DNA from: Steinernema hermaphroditum
Lineage: Eukaryota > Nematoda > Chromadorea > Rhabditida > Steinernematidae
Length of the DNA: 64,000 bases
NCBI GenBank assembly: GCA_030435675.1
Contig: CM059624.1
Coordinates: 14,966,769 to 15,030,768 of the forward strand
Direction of reading: 5' to 3'
Part shown: positions 40,717 through 60,934 of the stretch, piece by piece
How positions within the stretch are numbered: position 1 is the first letter of the stretch
Layout of the letters: each line of letters begins with the position of its first letter
The notes under the pieces: generated by a model
Database searches by the model: none
What the model saw: only the letters and a program-made list of their open reading frames with translations
What the model was told of the DNA's origin: nothing
Program-made: the position numbers and the translations under genes

Positions 40717-41583
40717 TCACTTAAGTTGGCATACTGATAAGCTAATGCTACGGTAACTGTCACGGAACATCTCCAGCTTTCTGCGATAAACCGGAGACGT
40801 CCAGTGGACGCTGCGGTGCGTCTTGGGCCATCGTCCTCTGCTAGAAGTGCCATTTGGAAATAATTTTAGAATTTTGTTCCAATGAAAGGAAGGTACTCCA
40901 AATAGACCTGCGCCTTTCTTCAGTTCTCCCTTAAAGAAGCGATCTAAGAAGCAACTGACCATCTCAATGTCCAGCGTCAGATTCGACCCAGCTATGGTAA
41001 GTTTTGTGAAACTTGAAGATTTGACGAAGGAGGAGAGGCACCCCTGCAGATCAGTGGGCCATTGTCGTTCGTACGACAAATCGAGAGCTTTCACCGCACC
41101 GAGATCGATTTGCTCTTTGATAAATTGGCAAGCTTTGACACCGTAGTTGCTCAGACTTATCTCCGAAAGCCCAGCGCACTGTCTCAGCCCGTCAAAGAGA
41201 GGATCCCAAAATTCTTCCGTAGCGTCCACATTCACAGTGAGATAACATGCTGCCGCCACTTTACAAATTGTCGCTAAGATCGTTTCCAGAACAGCGCCTC
41301 TTCTGTGGCGCTCTGGACCTCCTACTGCAATAGTTCTCACACGGTCGTATGCCGGATCTATTTCAAAGCGAACCGGAACGTTGTCGCATAACACTTCCAA
41401 TTCTACATTACAGCGTTGGTAGTAGGTGTTTGGAGCGAGATGAACGGTTAAATCGCGTCGCTTCTCATAGTGTGCGGCAGCTATCGATGACCAGAATCCT
41501 TTCAGATACTTCAGCTTTTCAATATCCTTCTTCCTGAAGTGGCCGATGACTTCGTGGTAGAAGAACAGAGAACACGTATTCAT
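40717..41583 (-). CDS. F-box-like family protein, copy E (divergent, intact)
   Basis: 288 aa from the Met at 41583 (MNTCSLFFYHEVIGHFRKKD), chosen because it aligns with the start of the other members; the frame is open further upstream. It keeps the family skeleton (GFWSSIAAAHYEKRRDLTVH, FEIDPAYDRVRTI, LFDGLRQCAGLSEISLSNYG, FIKEQIDLGAVKALDLSY, WPTDLQGCLSSFVKSSSF, NLTLDIEMVSCFLDRFFKGE), but identity is clearly lower. The MITE-like promoter block is absent. It is an older paralogue. The persistence of an open frame despite divergence argues for function. Confidence 0.75.
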   Translation of the reverse strand: MNTCSLFFYHEVIGHFRKKDIEKLKYLKGFWSSIAAAHYEKRRDLTVHLAPNTYYQRCNVELEVLCDNVPVRFEIDPAYDRVRTIAVGGPERHRRGAVLETILATICKVAAACYLTVNVDATEEFWDPLFDGLRQCAGLSEISLSNYGVKACQFIKEQIDLGAVKALDLSYERQWPTDLQGCLSSFVKSSSFTKLTIAGSNLTLDIEMVSCFLDRFFKGELKKGAGLFGVPSFHWNKILKLFPNGTSSRGRWPKTHRSVHWTSPVYRRKLEMFRDSYRSISLSVCQLK

Positions 41584-43758
41584 CTGCGGCAATGTGAAAA
41601 GTGACGAGGATGATGGCCAGATGCGCGCATGATTTTGATGTGTCAATCGATGTGTGAACTCAACCGTTTGCTTCACCCATCGAAGCCGCCGAAGACGCCA
41701 GAAGATCCCTCTTTAGCAGCTGCACTGGAATCGGAAATCGACGTTTTCGCCCCTCTGATCCCCGCTCACACTGATGGATGTTCAGCTCGAATACCGTCTC
41801 TAGTAAAACTCAATCCATTAGTCACCCTAGCACCTCCCTCATTTCTTGCATTGTTACTGATATCACCAATATCGACTTATTTCATGTATCCTGCATCAGA
41901 AAACCCCTTCCAACATCACCCCTTCATTTTTCGTACGAAAAAAACGCGATCGATTCCGGTCGCTGGCGTCGGTAAGTGATCGGGGAGTCGTCGGCTAATC
42001 CCATATACGTCGCGCAGTTGGAGATCACCGTCGGAGTATCAGTGCCTCTGGGGGCCTTGACCGTCGCTCGAAACCGAAATAATCCTGTTAGAGGCGCGGT
42101 GCGAACAGCTGAGCCGTGTGATGCGACGCGATGGCGACGACACGGAGAGGAGTCGCCCGTTTGAAATACATGTTTCGGAGAGGTCGTTGAGGAGAGTGAG
42201 AAGTGAGCGATATGAGTAATGTGACAAAATAAGAAATGTACTCAGAGGTTTGCTATTATCCTGAGAACAGATAGACTAATAGGAGATGCGGTAGTCACTA
42301 GTTGCATTTACATAGACATGCATAGTTAGAGAATCAGAAAGAAGTTGTCGCACTCGATTTACAAAATTCTGAATACATTGAAATTTGAGAATCTGCTGAT
42401 GATGATACTGCATCCGTTCGGGCCTACCGTGCCATTGATGAGTTGACTCATACTCTACAGAACTGCCTGAAAAGACTTATTTCACAATAATCAATCAAGG
42501 ACGCATCTTTCACATGTCTGCTTATCTCTTTTGGAAACATCCAGTGGAAATTTATGTCGCTCAAGACGAAGAGAACAGCAAGCCCTCGGTTTTAAGACCG
42601 CAGAAAATACCGCGACACAGACCGGCGTCGAACCCGCCCCGATCGATTACAAATTAGTCGTCTTCGCAATGAGCCATACGGACAAGTGGGATCAACTGCT
42701 TCAGTGCCACTATGCCTCTGGCGATAACGAACTTTGCTTTTTTTTACAATTTTTGCGTAAATTTTAGCTTATTTTCAGAGCGATATTCTTTCCGTCCGCG
42801 GGGCTATTTGTGTCTCACATCGATAGGGCAAACCTCTCATCCATGTTCACCTTGTATCTAGCCATCAAAGGCAATTCCTTTCTTCTCGTTTTCTTGGTCT
42901 CAGTCCCAAAAACTGCGAGTTCCACCCAAAACCATTTGTTGTGTTTATTACCACTTGCGCCCATCCTAATCCCCAATCCAAGCAATTAGGTTCTTAATTC
43001 GCGACCTCAGAGATTATGCAAATTCCACTGTTTCTCTCAATTACCCCTCAATCGTTTAGCATCTGCCAAAGAGGTTTGTTTTGCGCTTCCCGGCGCGCAC
43101 GAATCAAGTACTACATACACACGGGTCAATTATCGTCGCGTATTCGCATCGCACAGATTGAATTACAATAGACTCCATGTTCCACCTGTCGTCGTCGCGC
43201 TTATCAAGCGCCCATCGCCGCGCCATTAATCCCTAATCCGGTTCACGAAGCACAAACTCTAATTAGGTGTCGCGGCGGCGCGACATATGTTCGCCGGTCG
43301 GCTTCTCTGTGCACCTCTGAACCGAGCCACCGTGACAGAGCAACCGGTGGTGTAATTAGTAGCGACTAATTGCGCAAGTATTGTTCGCGTCTCTCCTCTA
43401 ATTACGCACTTTTTTCGTGGCCAAGATCGCCGATTTGAACTCGGCTATGTTTTGTTTGGACGCTTTTTGAGAGGACTGGAAGGTGGCCGATCGTGGTGGC
43501 CAAATGTCAACGATGTGTGCATAGCCACACGATGTGGGAAGAAAAAAACTAAATTCCACGAGAACATATGCGGTTTTTGATATTAGATAAACCGGTTTCC
43601 ACGAAAGATGACTACATTTAATCGGTATTTAATCTCTTTAGGATCTTCAAAATGATGAAAAAACGCTAATATCTTTGAAGAAGAATAACTAAACGGTCGC
43701 CTTTGGCCGTTAGATCAGTTTTGGAGGTATAGCAGCAGTGAACATGCTGCTATTGAAC
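41584..43758. other. Non-coding, with GC-rich islands and octamer/homeodomain words
   Basis: 42960-43440 contains CCATTAATCCCTAATCCGG (about 43224-43242), ATTATGCAAATTCC (about 43013), CTCTAATTAGG, GTAATTAGTAGCGACTAATTG and TCTAATTACGC within 450 nt. No gene. A plus-strand reading at about 42530-42766 (..DYKLVVFAMSHTD..) weakly echoes one at about 8880 and may be repeat-derived. Confidence 0.4.
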
Positions 43759-43830
43759 TGCCTGTGTGGCTCATTGCGAACGCGTTTGCTTCTTAATCGG
43801 TCGGGGTCGGTTCGATGCCCGCCTCAATCG
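43759..43830 (+). repeat. tRNA-derived SINE-like element, copy 2
   Basis: CTGCCTGTGTGGCTCATTGC, then TTCTTAATCGG (tRNA-Lys-like anticodon region) and a B-box-like GTCGGTTCGATGCCCG. The head is shared with 25971-26041. Acceptor pairing is absent. Confidence 0.55.
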
Positions 43831-46800
43831 TCGATTTTTCTGCTGTTTGAAATGAACCGCTTTTTGATGATTATAGGGCGACAGGCCAACAGAGTCGTTT
43901 ATATGAAAATTTCACAAAAAAGCTGTATTTCGCTTTTTTGTTATTTATGTTTGTAGTTACCTATTACCTTACCGTTACCTACCGTTACCCCACCTAGCCA
44001 ATCTCAGGGTGCTTATTCATGATCTCGGATCTTGGCTCCCATGTGGTAGGCGACCATGGAGATAAAATAGTACATCAAAAGCACTACACTTGAAAATAAG
44101 AAATCACAACACAAAGTGCAGGGTGAGAATTAAATGGCCATAAGATTGCGACCACAGAAATAAACGCCGCTAAATTGACTGAAAAACTGGGCTAATACAG
44201 GAGTTAATCGCATGTTTTTATCGCAAAAAAAAATGAAAAAAAAATAAATGAAGAAGAACTCCGATGTCTTCGTAAAATCTTACACGCGCCCTCCGTTAAA
44301 TCGTCCGGCGCATCCCTAAAACGATTAGAATCGGCCCGAAGCATCGCGCGCACTTACAGTAATCTGAGAAGAAATTATATCAGCTCTATTTGCATAATGT
44401 TTTCGCGCGCGAAGACGGCGGCGATTGGGTGATTTGCATGCGAGATGAAGTTATGGGAGTCGGCGGCGTTTTATGATGAGTTGGATTGGTGGTGGTGAAG
44501 AGTGCAAATGGAGCGGCGGATTTAAGTTAATATGGACATTCCCAAGAAGGGGCGAGTGATGAGGATTTGGCGTTTCCGCTGTTTGCGTGATGAGGATGGC
44601 TGTTTGGCACCAAAGGATTTGGATGGAGTGGCGTGGAAAGGACAAAGATGTTGAATGAGAAAATGATGGAAAATACGGTAAATGAGTGGGAAGAGAAATG
44701 TCGCTGGTGCGGTCAGTAGGGAGCACGTCTATTCAAAGATACCGTACAAGGCGATGCCATAGAAAATACGCAAAAAAAAATTAAAAATATAATAATACAG
44801 AAAGAAAAAAAAATTTTCGGCTGCAAATACTCAATAATAAAGATCGCTCCCTGAACTTAATGCGTACCTCTGAGCATACCTTCTATGCTCTTTAGGCTTT
44901 TATGTTGGGGCAAATTCATGTCAACGACAGGTTCAACCATGGCTTTGCGTGTGGTCCCAGAGTTTCTGTGTGGACCATTTTGTGCGATTTTGATAAAGTG
45001 GTGTTTTCATCGTTAAGATTCGTTAAAACTACATTTAAGGTAATGTAAATTCAGAAGTAGCACCCCCTTTATCCGGTTAAAAAAAGCCTTCCTTTTCCCC
45101 CTCAACGAACTCCAGTTCTGACCTCTCGGTTAATGGCTCACACACTCATCATCACTAATCCCCGCATGGATCTAGAGTCACGGCGTGTCCATGTTTGTTC
45201 AAGCCCGCTGCTGCGGCACCTAACTGTAACACATGCCCGGCCTCTCCCCTCCTGGATAAACATCTTCTCCTGGGTTGCGTCATCGAACACGCACACTTGA
45301 CATAATCGCCCACCGTGGCGCTGCTACTACTCGCCGTCGCCGGCGACGAGGACTACTGTGCTGTGCGACCGGAGAAGTGGCGTCGAGATGGAGTGGTGGC
45401 GGGGTGGTGGAAAAACGAGAAGAACAAGTTGCGTTAATTTAATAACGTATCAAAAGCGAAGAGACGGTCGCGTCGATAAATGGTGGCGATGGTTGATGTT
45501 GGTAGTGGTGGTGGTGGCGACGCCGAAAGAGGAGGCGAAGACGAAACGGGTTGCAGAGGGAAGTGGCCGCGAGATGGGTCGCTCGACGACACTTACGGTT
45601 TCATTTTGGATTACAAAGGATCGCGGGCGCGCGAGAAGGGAGAAGTGACTTCGGAGGCCGATTGCGACACGCAGAGGTGAGGCGATGTTTTAAGAAGGTT
45701 ACGTGGACACAAAAAATAGTTGACTCGAGCATTGAAGACTGTGATGATCGGGGATACGGTATAAATTGCACATCAAAACAGGGAGTTATGAAAGACAGAA
45801 AACTGTACCTCAAAACGACTTCTCTAAAACAAATAAGTAATTAATTTTATTTATTAATTAAACGATGGGCAATACAAACACAAGGGTAGATTATACAAGG
45901 ATTTTCATATCATGGATATCGATGACCGATCACTTTCATCTGCCACACATGGCATACAGAAACAATGAAGGTCGGCGATGGTCTGGTAACAAGGTGCAGA
46001 TCCTATCGCTGATATTTGTCGGGACTCCATATTGTAATCAACACCTCACCGGATCGAATCTGTTTATGTGTTTATTGTCTTCGCTTTTTTTTGATAAGTT
46101 CATCGGACGAGTAAATAACACTGCGATCGTTTCGTTTTCCATCAAAATCGATATGAAACAGTAAATAGAAAATGTAAATAAGAACATATAAATAGTGCAA
46201 GCGTAATTATTTGTCCAATAAGTTATTAATAATTATGAAAAAAAAGAAACATAAAGACAAAATAAGTGGTCGTATGGAACAATGGAACGATGTCTAACAA
46301 ACAAGTGGAAAACCAAAACAAGGAGCAAAAATGAATAATTTGCCTATAGTTTGCAAAGCTGTGGCGACCATAATTACCTCACAAAACGAAAAAACGGGAA
46401 AAGTTTGTGAAAATATGATCATGATCAAAAACACGAATAGAACTATTCCGGTGCAACTGTAATTTATCGAAGGTGGACAAAGGAAATGGCTACAGTAGCT
46501 TCAAAGCTAAAATTCTTACTGCGCATTCCATGGTGGAATCTAAAGTAGGCGAAATACCCACCACGAAGACAGATTTATTACAGTTCTTCTAATGACTCAA
46601 ACAAACAAGCTTGTCATCATCTAGAAACAAAGTTTACCACAATTCGCATTAACAAAAATAAAAAAATAAGCAGAAATTCCCCCTATATTCCGAGCGGAGA
46701 TTAGTCACATTTAGTGATCTGTTAATAACAAGTCAAAAATACACAAAAATATTTTATTTGACCTTGGATGTGATATATCATCGTCAATACAGTCCATCTT

Positions 46801-47446
46801 CTAGATGTGTTTAGTCGCAAGAAGCAATATAAAACCCAGATCCTGCAAAATCATAGTACCTAGTGCGCATCTTTAGCATGCTATTTCAGCATACGCCTCA
46901 ATGATCACCCTGACAGTGAAGAACCATCCACCAGACACAGTTCAAATAACTGCCAACCTACCCACTCTGGACCCACTTGATATACCCTATCAGATAACTT
47001 GCAAAATACACAAACCCCCACCCCAACCAACTCCAAAAGATCATCTCTCCTCACTCCGCCCTCATTCCATCACCGTCCGCCGCCGCTTCGCATCTGTCAA
47101 CAGAACCCTCTCGTGAACGTCGGCGGTTCGTATCCGTTTACCTCCTTTTTCTCCTCCTCAGCGGTCCCGTAGCACCGGCGGCTCCACGACTCCCAACCCG
47201 GCGAACCAATCGGCTGAGCAACGCCGCCCCCTATCATGTAGCCCTCGGCGCGCCCGGGCCCCGCCCTCTTCTCGCGCGGCGCCTCTTTCGCGCAGCCGGG
47301 CTCGTTGGTCGTATCGCCGCGCGCGTACCCTAGTGATACGTCGCCGCCGCCGCCATTTCGCGTGCTCCTTCGCGCGTTATACGGTCGCCACCTCTTACTT
47401 AATGTACCTCACCCTCTTTAGCACCTACGACCCGAGAAGCGAGTCG
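43831..47446. other. Upstream region of the homeobox gene, non-coding
   Basis: GC-rich islands at about 44270-44450 (contains TATTTGCATAATG and GATTTGCATGC octamer-type words), 45090-45680 and 46980-47340. Between them are AT-rich stretches (44200-44240, 44760-44830, 45830-45860, 46170-46260). Frames such as 45358-45648 are low-complexity. I read the region as regulatory sequence of the gene at 47447. Confidence 0.4.
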
Positions 47447-54722
<7,276 letters not shown>

Positions 54723-56008
54723 TCAGCGCTACCGTACCCCAGCCAGCACCACAACCAAATCTCATTTTCTTCAATCCTTAGGAATCCGGTTCATCCACTT
54801 TGTCATAAATATTCATATTTTTAACTTATTTCCTCATGGGTTTCCACAACCAGATACGCATTGAGTGTAAAAGAGGTTATTTGTGTTCTTCTACTCTCAG
54901 AAAGCAATTGTACAATTCTCCTATCCTTGTCGTCGTCTGTGTATTCTTCTTAGAGTTTAGTCTGTTCTATCGTCCTTTTCCCTTCTCGTTTCTTCACGGT
55001 AACTTGCCATATAATAAATGAAGATAATCTTATATACATATAGCGTTGTTTTGTGACCACACATGGGCTAGGGAGCCTATACCTTCTTTGGTAAACTCTA
55101 CTCACACAGACAAATCAGTCATTTTCATATGAGTCCAAACCAGAGTCGCTAACTGAGCCGCAGCCACATGATGTGAGCCGGATGGACGAGCCGGCCAACG
55201 TAAGACCATTGCCCAAATTTGCGATTGAATCAAGGGAGTCACTGATCTCATCGATTTTAGATCAATTTTAGTGTCTAAACTTGCCATAGATGCGCTGAGT
55301 TTGGCCAACCTAAGCTTCATAGAGTGCTTGACGGGTAAGCCAAATTGGGGTTTGCCTATTCAAAGGGTGGATATAAAGTCATGCCACGAATATAGAGCTT
55401 TCACACGCCTTAGACCCAGATCTCGCTTACCTCATTTTACCCCTCCTCGATGACAAGATTTAACTCAGATTACATTTAGCCACTTACATTCTTTTCAGTT
55501 ATTCAGTCTTCAAATCTTTCTATCTGCTCAATAACAGAGCCTTCAGAACCTTCGTCGATCATGTAGTTGATTGAGGCACCAACATTTCACGTCAGCCAGT
55601 TTCCACGAGTTGGTGACCTGTGTATTTTTTAGATGTTTTTCGACACGATGATCCCTTTCATGCTTCCATGTCGGACCCAATAGTTCCAAGTTCTAACCCA
55701 ACAGATCACTTCTATACTAGTCATCAATAAAAATGCACATAAATGGCTATTTTGGAGCCGCTCTTTGTTCAACTTAAGTATTTCCATTTGCACACCCATC
55801 ACCGCACAAATATGAGCTCCTTCATGGACAATAGCCCTCTTCAGACAAAAGTGATAGAAGGCTCGTTTATCACGCAATCTCGGGAGCCTGGAATCGGCGA
55901 ACCATGTGTCACGCGATGTTATTTGAGAGGCTGTTCAGCTATAATTATACGATCTTTCAAAGCCTGGACGATGGCGAACGGAAACCCAAAAAATGGTCGT
56001 ATCGGATA
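54723..56008. other. 3' flank of the homeobox gene and intergenic
   Basis: AATAAA occurs at 55013-55018, about 290 nt after the stop, and is the likely polyadenylation signal. The rest (55100-55900) has no convincing gene. Confidence 0.45.
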
Positions 56009-56170
56009 GAGGAATGGCGCCCTCCCGTGAACAGGTATCTCGGAAGAGCAGTGATCCGACGGAGTGACGAGCTCACGAAGAAACTAGGCAGCAGGAGGTG
56101 GCGATACCGAGCGCTCGAAGAAGCCAGGCAGCGGTGGCTGATTTGGGGTGCGGCAACATGTAGATATTAG
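56009..56170 (+). mobile_element. Non-LTR retrotransposon remnant, second copy
   Basis: Reads EEWRPPVNRYLGRAVIRRSD, then ELTKKLGSRRWRYRALEEAR and QRW, ending at TAG. It aligns along its length with the minus-strand fragment at 970-1143 (EEWRPP..GR...R..DE.TKKLG..RWR..). The W of the GRP..RW motif is replaced. 3' fragment only. Confidence 0.6.
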
Positions 56171-56240
56171 ATATCATAAATCATTTCGTAAATCAACTTT
56201 TTAACATTAGAGATGAATCAACCACACAGATATCGTGGAA

Positions 56241-56982
56241 TTACCGACACACCACCATTATTTCCCCACTGCTCCAAATACTGACCTCCAACTTTCTTTC
56301 ACTCAGGGGTACCTTCCAAACGGCGGGTGTCCATAGAGAGGGCCAGTCGTCCGGAATCACCGCGAATTGTGGGTAGAGAAATTTCAAATTCTTCAAAGGA
56401 AATGACGAATTTCCTTTCAGATAGAACTTAGTCAGTTCTCCTCGGAAGAACCGATCGAACACAGAAGTAACCACGTCGAAGTCCAATAGTAAATTAGATT
56501 CTGTTCTATAAAGGTTCCTAAATTTTGGTGATTTCACAAAGACTTTAATCAAGTCTTGGAAGTCCGCTGACCATGCAGTGCTATGCAATAAATTCAGTCT
56601 TTTCAAATTACCGAATTCGATCTGACGTCTTATGAACTCGTGGCACTTTTCTCCATAGTTGCCGACGCTGATGGTCGACAGGCCACGGCATTCCTTTAGC
56701 CCATCAGGGATGATGTCGCCTAGTTTGTGGGGGATAGTTCCAGTTACATCTAATCTGCAGTCACTAGCAATTGACTAAATCATTGGCAGTGTTTTCGTTC
56801 GGAAGTGTTCCATTGTTTCTTTCACTGTTTCGTCGATGCACTGATGAATAGTAAACGTACTAAAGTGAATGGAGGTGATTCGTAGATGACCAGTATCCTG
56901 CGGTGAGCTTAAGACGTTCGATATCAATTTTGGAGAGTCGATGGATGACTTCATCGTAAAAGTCCAGAGGTAAGGAGTTCAT
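56241..56982 (-). pseudogene. F-box-like family, copy F (decayed)
   Basis: Starts MNSLPLDFYDEVIHRLSK at 56982. After YWSS about 150 nt of the usual sequence (RRREL...YDR) are missing. The codon in ..LPMIRSIA.. is a stop (ATGATTTAG). The last third (56606-56241: STAWSADFQDLIKVFVKSPK, DVVTSVFDRFFRGELTKFYL, FLYPQFAVIP) is still open. This is a pseudogene. The promoter block upstream (57033-57065) is still recognisable. Confidence 0.75.
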
Positions 56983-57014
56983 AGTTCAATAGTCGTGCCA
57001 ATACAGAGTGAGGT

Positions 57015-57065
57015 TCCATTATATGTTGGATTTATCAATGCAACAATGCATCGCAATGCGTCATC
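57015..57065 (-). promoter_or_regulatory. Shared promoter block, copy F
   Basis: Minus strand TTGCGATGCATTGTTGCATT, then ACATATAATGG, upstream of the pseudogene start at 56982. It matches copy C most closely. Confidence 0.55.
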
Positions 57066-58694
57066 ACTGATCACAGGTTATTTTCATTCGGTTCGTAACT
57101 TTCCAAAATGTTGAAATGCAAATAAATTCGTAGATATATCATCTCTAGCTACGAGTACGTTAACATAGAATCCACAATCACTCGCAGATGTGGAAGCTGT
57201 ATGAGAATGCTTTCTTTTCCCTTGGGGTCATATGCGCTAGTTATAAATTTCAGCTTTCTTTTGCCTGTAATGTACTCGAGACCCTAAGAGGGCGGCGGAA
57301 ATCCAGTTTATTCATGAGGGGACGGTTTAGATCAAGGGGAACGGTTGAAATGGCATTATGCCCATTTTTATAGGTATCTCATTGTTTACCTACTCCACGT
57401 TTATGTCCATGTACACAGGCTGGCCGAAAAGCTTTGGTCATCTGATCAACCGACATTTTTTTAACTGGCTTACTCGGAGTTGGTTCCTTCTCAGGGTGGG
57501 TTTCTCACAAACCCATATCACCATCAAGGCGAATCAATGTACCAATCTTAGCCTATGATCTTTAGTAATTTAGCGAATAAGGTTTCCCCCAGATCGTATC
57601 ATTTCTCTATCTCCTACAGTATACATATCCATTTCACTGCGTCTCATCTCCGTCAACCCACACCTCTCTTCCACCCACACACAAAGTATACGGTAGCTCC
57701 ATATCAAAACAGCGTCTGTCACGCAGACTAGTGTTTTCACCGGAGCTAACTCAATTACATGCACTTTGCCCCATCAATCACACTCAGTCAGAAGCCATAT
57801 TAGCGGCCATTAGAGTTGTTTTAGCGCCGTGCACCGCGCGGAAACCAGTCCGCCGTCAAAGTAGAACCCATCTTCGCCGCCACCGCCGCTCACTTAGCAG
57901 CTCGACGTTTTAACATGTTTACCCAGGCGCTGTTTTCACTCTCGAATGTCATCGGCCGACAGCCATCAGGTAAATTAGAGCGTGCCGAACTCGATCTCGG
58001 ACGGGGGTCCGCGACATAATTCACACGGTGCCACGGCGCTCGGCGGGGGATATCTGTTTACATTCATCCCGGGCGCATTGACTACGGTGGACGATTAGTG
58101 CATTGAGCGGCGGTGGACGACGACGACGACGACCGCTACGACAAAAAGGTGCGATTTTGGGCGCAGCGGCGACATACGCCAATCACAATTACCCTAATGA
58201 ATGTGCTGCCGATGAATAGAGCGCCGCGAGGCTTTGAGGGTCACAGCGAGAGGAGAGCGAGAGCGAGTGGGGTGGAGGCCGAAACGGGGAGTTGGCGATA
58301 AGAGGGATGCGCATATTGCCGCCGCCACTTCCTTGATTGGAGCGGTGGAATGTTACGGTGAGTGGGGGTCACTTTATAATGAACAGATCGCTTTTCTACA
58401 GAGGCGGGTTTTAAGAAGGACAACGAGGTTAAAACAGAAAGCTGAAGTGTAATTCATCGCCAAAAACGTGAAAAGTGACCAACATGATTCTGTAGAGAGC
58501 CGATATTCACATAAGATACCTGAAAAAACCGTTTTTTGGCCGTGAATCACTACTCCTATTAACGACTGCGAATCATAGTGAAATTTCCAAAATATGAACG
58601 CCTGCCGCTGAAACTGCGGGTTCAAATTCAAAAAGCAAAAAAGGCTTATTCATCGGCTACACTTATAAAAGCATGAAATACCCAATTGCGTTCT
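57066..58694. other. Non-coding, GC-rich island
   Basis: 57313-57352 contains two copies of the GGGGACGG unit also seen at 2682. 57750-58330 is GC/CpG-rich with a (GAC)n run at about 58116-58134. No gene is seen. Confidence 0.4.
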
Positions 58695-58770
58695 GGTGTC
58701 GCCATAGTGTAGCGGATAAGAGGTTAGTACAGTAAATGGCCTGTGTGGGTTCGAATCCCGCCGGTGTCAC
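58695..58770 (+). tRNA. tRNA-like sequence, probable pseudogene
   Basis: GGTGTCGCCATAGTGTAGCGG gives a D-arm-like start, and GTGGGTTCGAATCCCGC a good 5-bp T-arm with a TTCGAAT loop. The acceptor arms (GGTGTCG and CGGTGTC) do not pair. They resemble each other in the same orientation instead. Confidence 0.45.
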
Positions 58771-60934
58771 AGGTTTTTCTTCTGCTATTTCACCCTAAGG
58801 ATCATCTTGTGCTTGTGATTCAGGCGTAGTTTTCTGTCTAGGATTGTCACAGGCAATAAGAAGTGGCGACTTGGACTTGCTTGAAGTGGTTACGTAAGAG
58901 TTCTAATTGTTCGAGCTGAACGCATTCCCAAAGCTGGAAATAAGAGAACCCTTACTCATACCAAATTAACAAAAAAGGACGTTTTTGATAAGAAATTTGT
59001 TGATAAGCGCTACACTACAATCTATCTATACAATCTATACACTACAATTCAGATGTCCCTGTGCCTCCTGTTTAAATGACCCATCTTGGTCCGTGGTCGA
59101 TGAGGCGATTTCATGGCTCCAGGAGGCACGATTTCGTTTTTCCTCTGTGGGGAGATCTACAAATCGGACAGCTTCGTTTTTCCTGAAGCTCTCACCTTAG
59201 CCAAAGTATGGTTCAGACATTCCGCTCATTTTTATGGCTTGGCCGCCGTTGATAACTTGGAATTTTAGTGCCAATTTTCCACCACACTGACAGCTTAAGA
59301 GCTGAGCTGAGCTATCAACTCTCCTCAACACGAGCACCTCCATCCAGATGGCTCTTCCAGCACACCACCGTCACCGTCTCTCCTTAATTATGCAAATAGA
59401 ACTCGGCTAAACGTATCAATTTTAGCCCATCCGCCGCGGCCATTGTTTGCCAATCGCCGAACACTTAGCACCTCAAATTGCTGCTTCTCTTTTTCGGACC
59501 CCCCGCGCGCGAGCACTAATTGACCTCTGACCCGGAGCTACTCCGTAAACGACACTTGGCCGCTGTCGATGGGCCGGCGACAAGCACTTCGAGTAGGTTA
59601 AACACGCGGGGATTAGCCAACTGCGGATTATCCTGACACCGCTCGTCAATTTGTTTCCGAACGGTGTCCGTTTTGTTTGCGGGGACGCGCGATAGCATCT
59701 GCGCCTGGATAATCCGTGATGCGCGCACAATGGCGGAGATCATGTTTTGACAAGTTGTAATTGCGCTAATGGGCGAGAAGACAAAGGAGATGCATAGAAA
59801 GAGAAGAGAATTTCAAGGGGTTAGGGGACCTGTTATCCATTCTGGACTTTTTCGGATCAATGATCGCCCCGGCACTGAGAAGGCCTGGAATACCAGGGAG
59901 CCGTAGTCCACCGTCTTGCCAAGAATCTCTCGACAACTTTTGCCACTAAGCCGAAGATGGGACTTCACTACATCTGCTACACTCCACCAATGCGCCTCCG
60001 CTGGATTCTGCTCTATCGAGCTGATCCCGACCGGTTTTACAAATCATTACCATTATACCCTCGGGACCGTTAGGTCATTCATTCGTTTATTTGAAGACTT
60101 GACGACTTGAAAAAACGATTCAGTGAGGACGCGTGGCCTTGCTTGGAATTGGGATTCTTTACAGTTTTTGCATCATCTTATGAACACCATTCCAGCCGTC
60201 CGCAGGGTTATGATTATGCCGGCCTGTGATGACCAGTATGATCAGTGTCACGGGCTCGTGCTTGAGTCCGAGGGCGCTGTAGGCACTGAAACGTAGTGGG
60301 TCACATGTCGAGGTCGATGGAATGGAGGCTGGTGTTGAAGAGCTTCCTGAGGCCACCAGCTACTCCGTGGTTCATTTCGCCCTCTTGGAGGCACACTTGA
60401 CCTGTTGGTCAAGTTGGTTAGATGAGGGATCGGATGCGAGTCCGCCAAATCATCGATTTGCTTCAGATCGAGCTTTTCTATCAGATACTACACATTCAAG
60501 CCTTAGATCGCTCGGATCGTCGTATGACCCATGGAGAACTCACGAAGACCGCTTTCTCGGGGTACTGCTCGCAGAACAAGTGGACCAATGACCGCCAGAC
60601 GCCCCTTCTCCTGAGGTCCCTCAGATCAGACTTCGGGCAATCGATGTTACCGGGTTCTTGTGGAAGGTTCATGTGACTCGAGATATCGGGTAGCTCCCGG
60701 ACCGCGGTCGAGTTACGGTCGACGTTGCCTAGTGTATTGGCTATTAGGTCGAAAAAGGCGCCGAATCGCAAGTTTATTTCATTTAATTTTGGAAAAGAAC
60801 AATGGATGCCTTAAACTAACCAAGAAACAACACCACAATCAAGAAGTTAAAAAGCTCTAGAAAGCCTGGAGAATTAACAATACGTTTCACTGGTTCAAAA
60901 CATTCGGATTTAGACAAAATGTCGGACCATCGAC
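58771..60934. other. Non-coding, GC-rich island plus dispersed-repeat fragment
   Basis: 59330-59760 is GC-rich with TTAATTATGCAAATAG, GGGGATTAGCC, GCGGATTATCC and GGATAATCCGTG. 59862-59935 is an inverted copy of about 4430-4495. 60150-60780 has several open frames of 65-91 codons on both strands (such as 60422-60676), none with a recognisable domain or splice sites. Confidence 0.4.

Noticed and set aside
45358..45680. Plus-strand 96-codon frame with VVVVVA run
   Set aside because: Arises from simple (GGTGGT) repeats in a CpG-rich island.
60150..60780. Several 65-91 codon frames on both strands
   Set aside because: No domain, no signal peptide, no splice agreement. Could be transposon debris but nothing supports a call.
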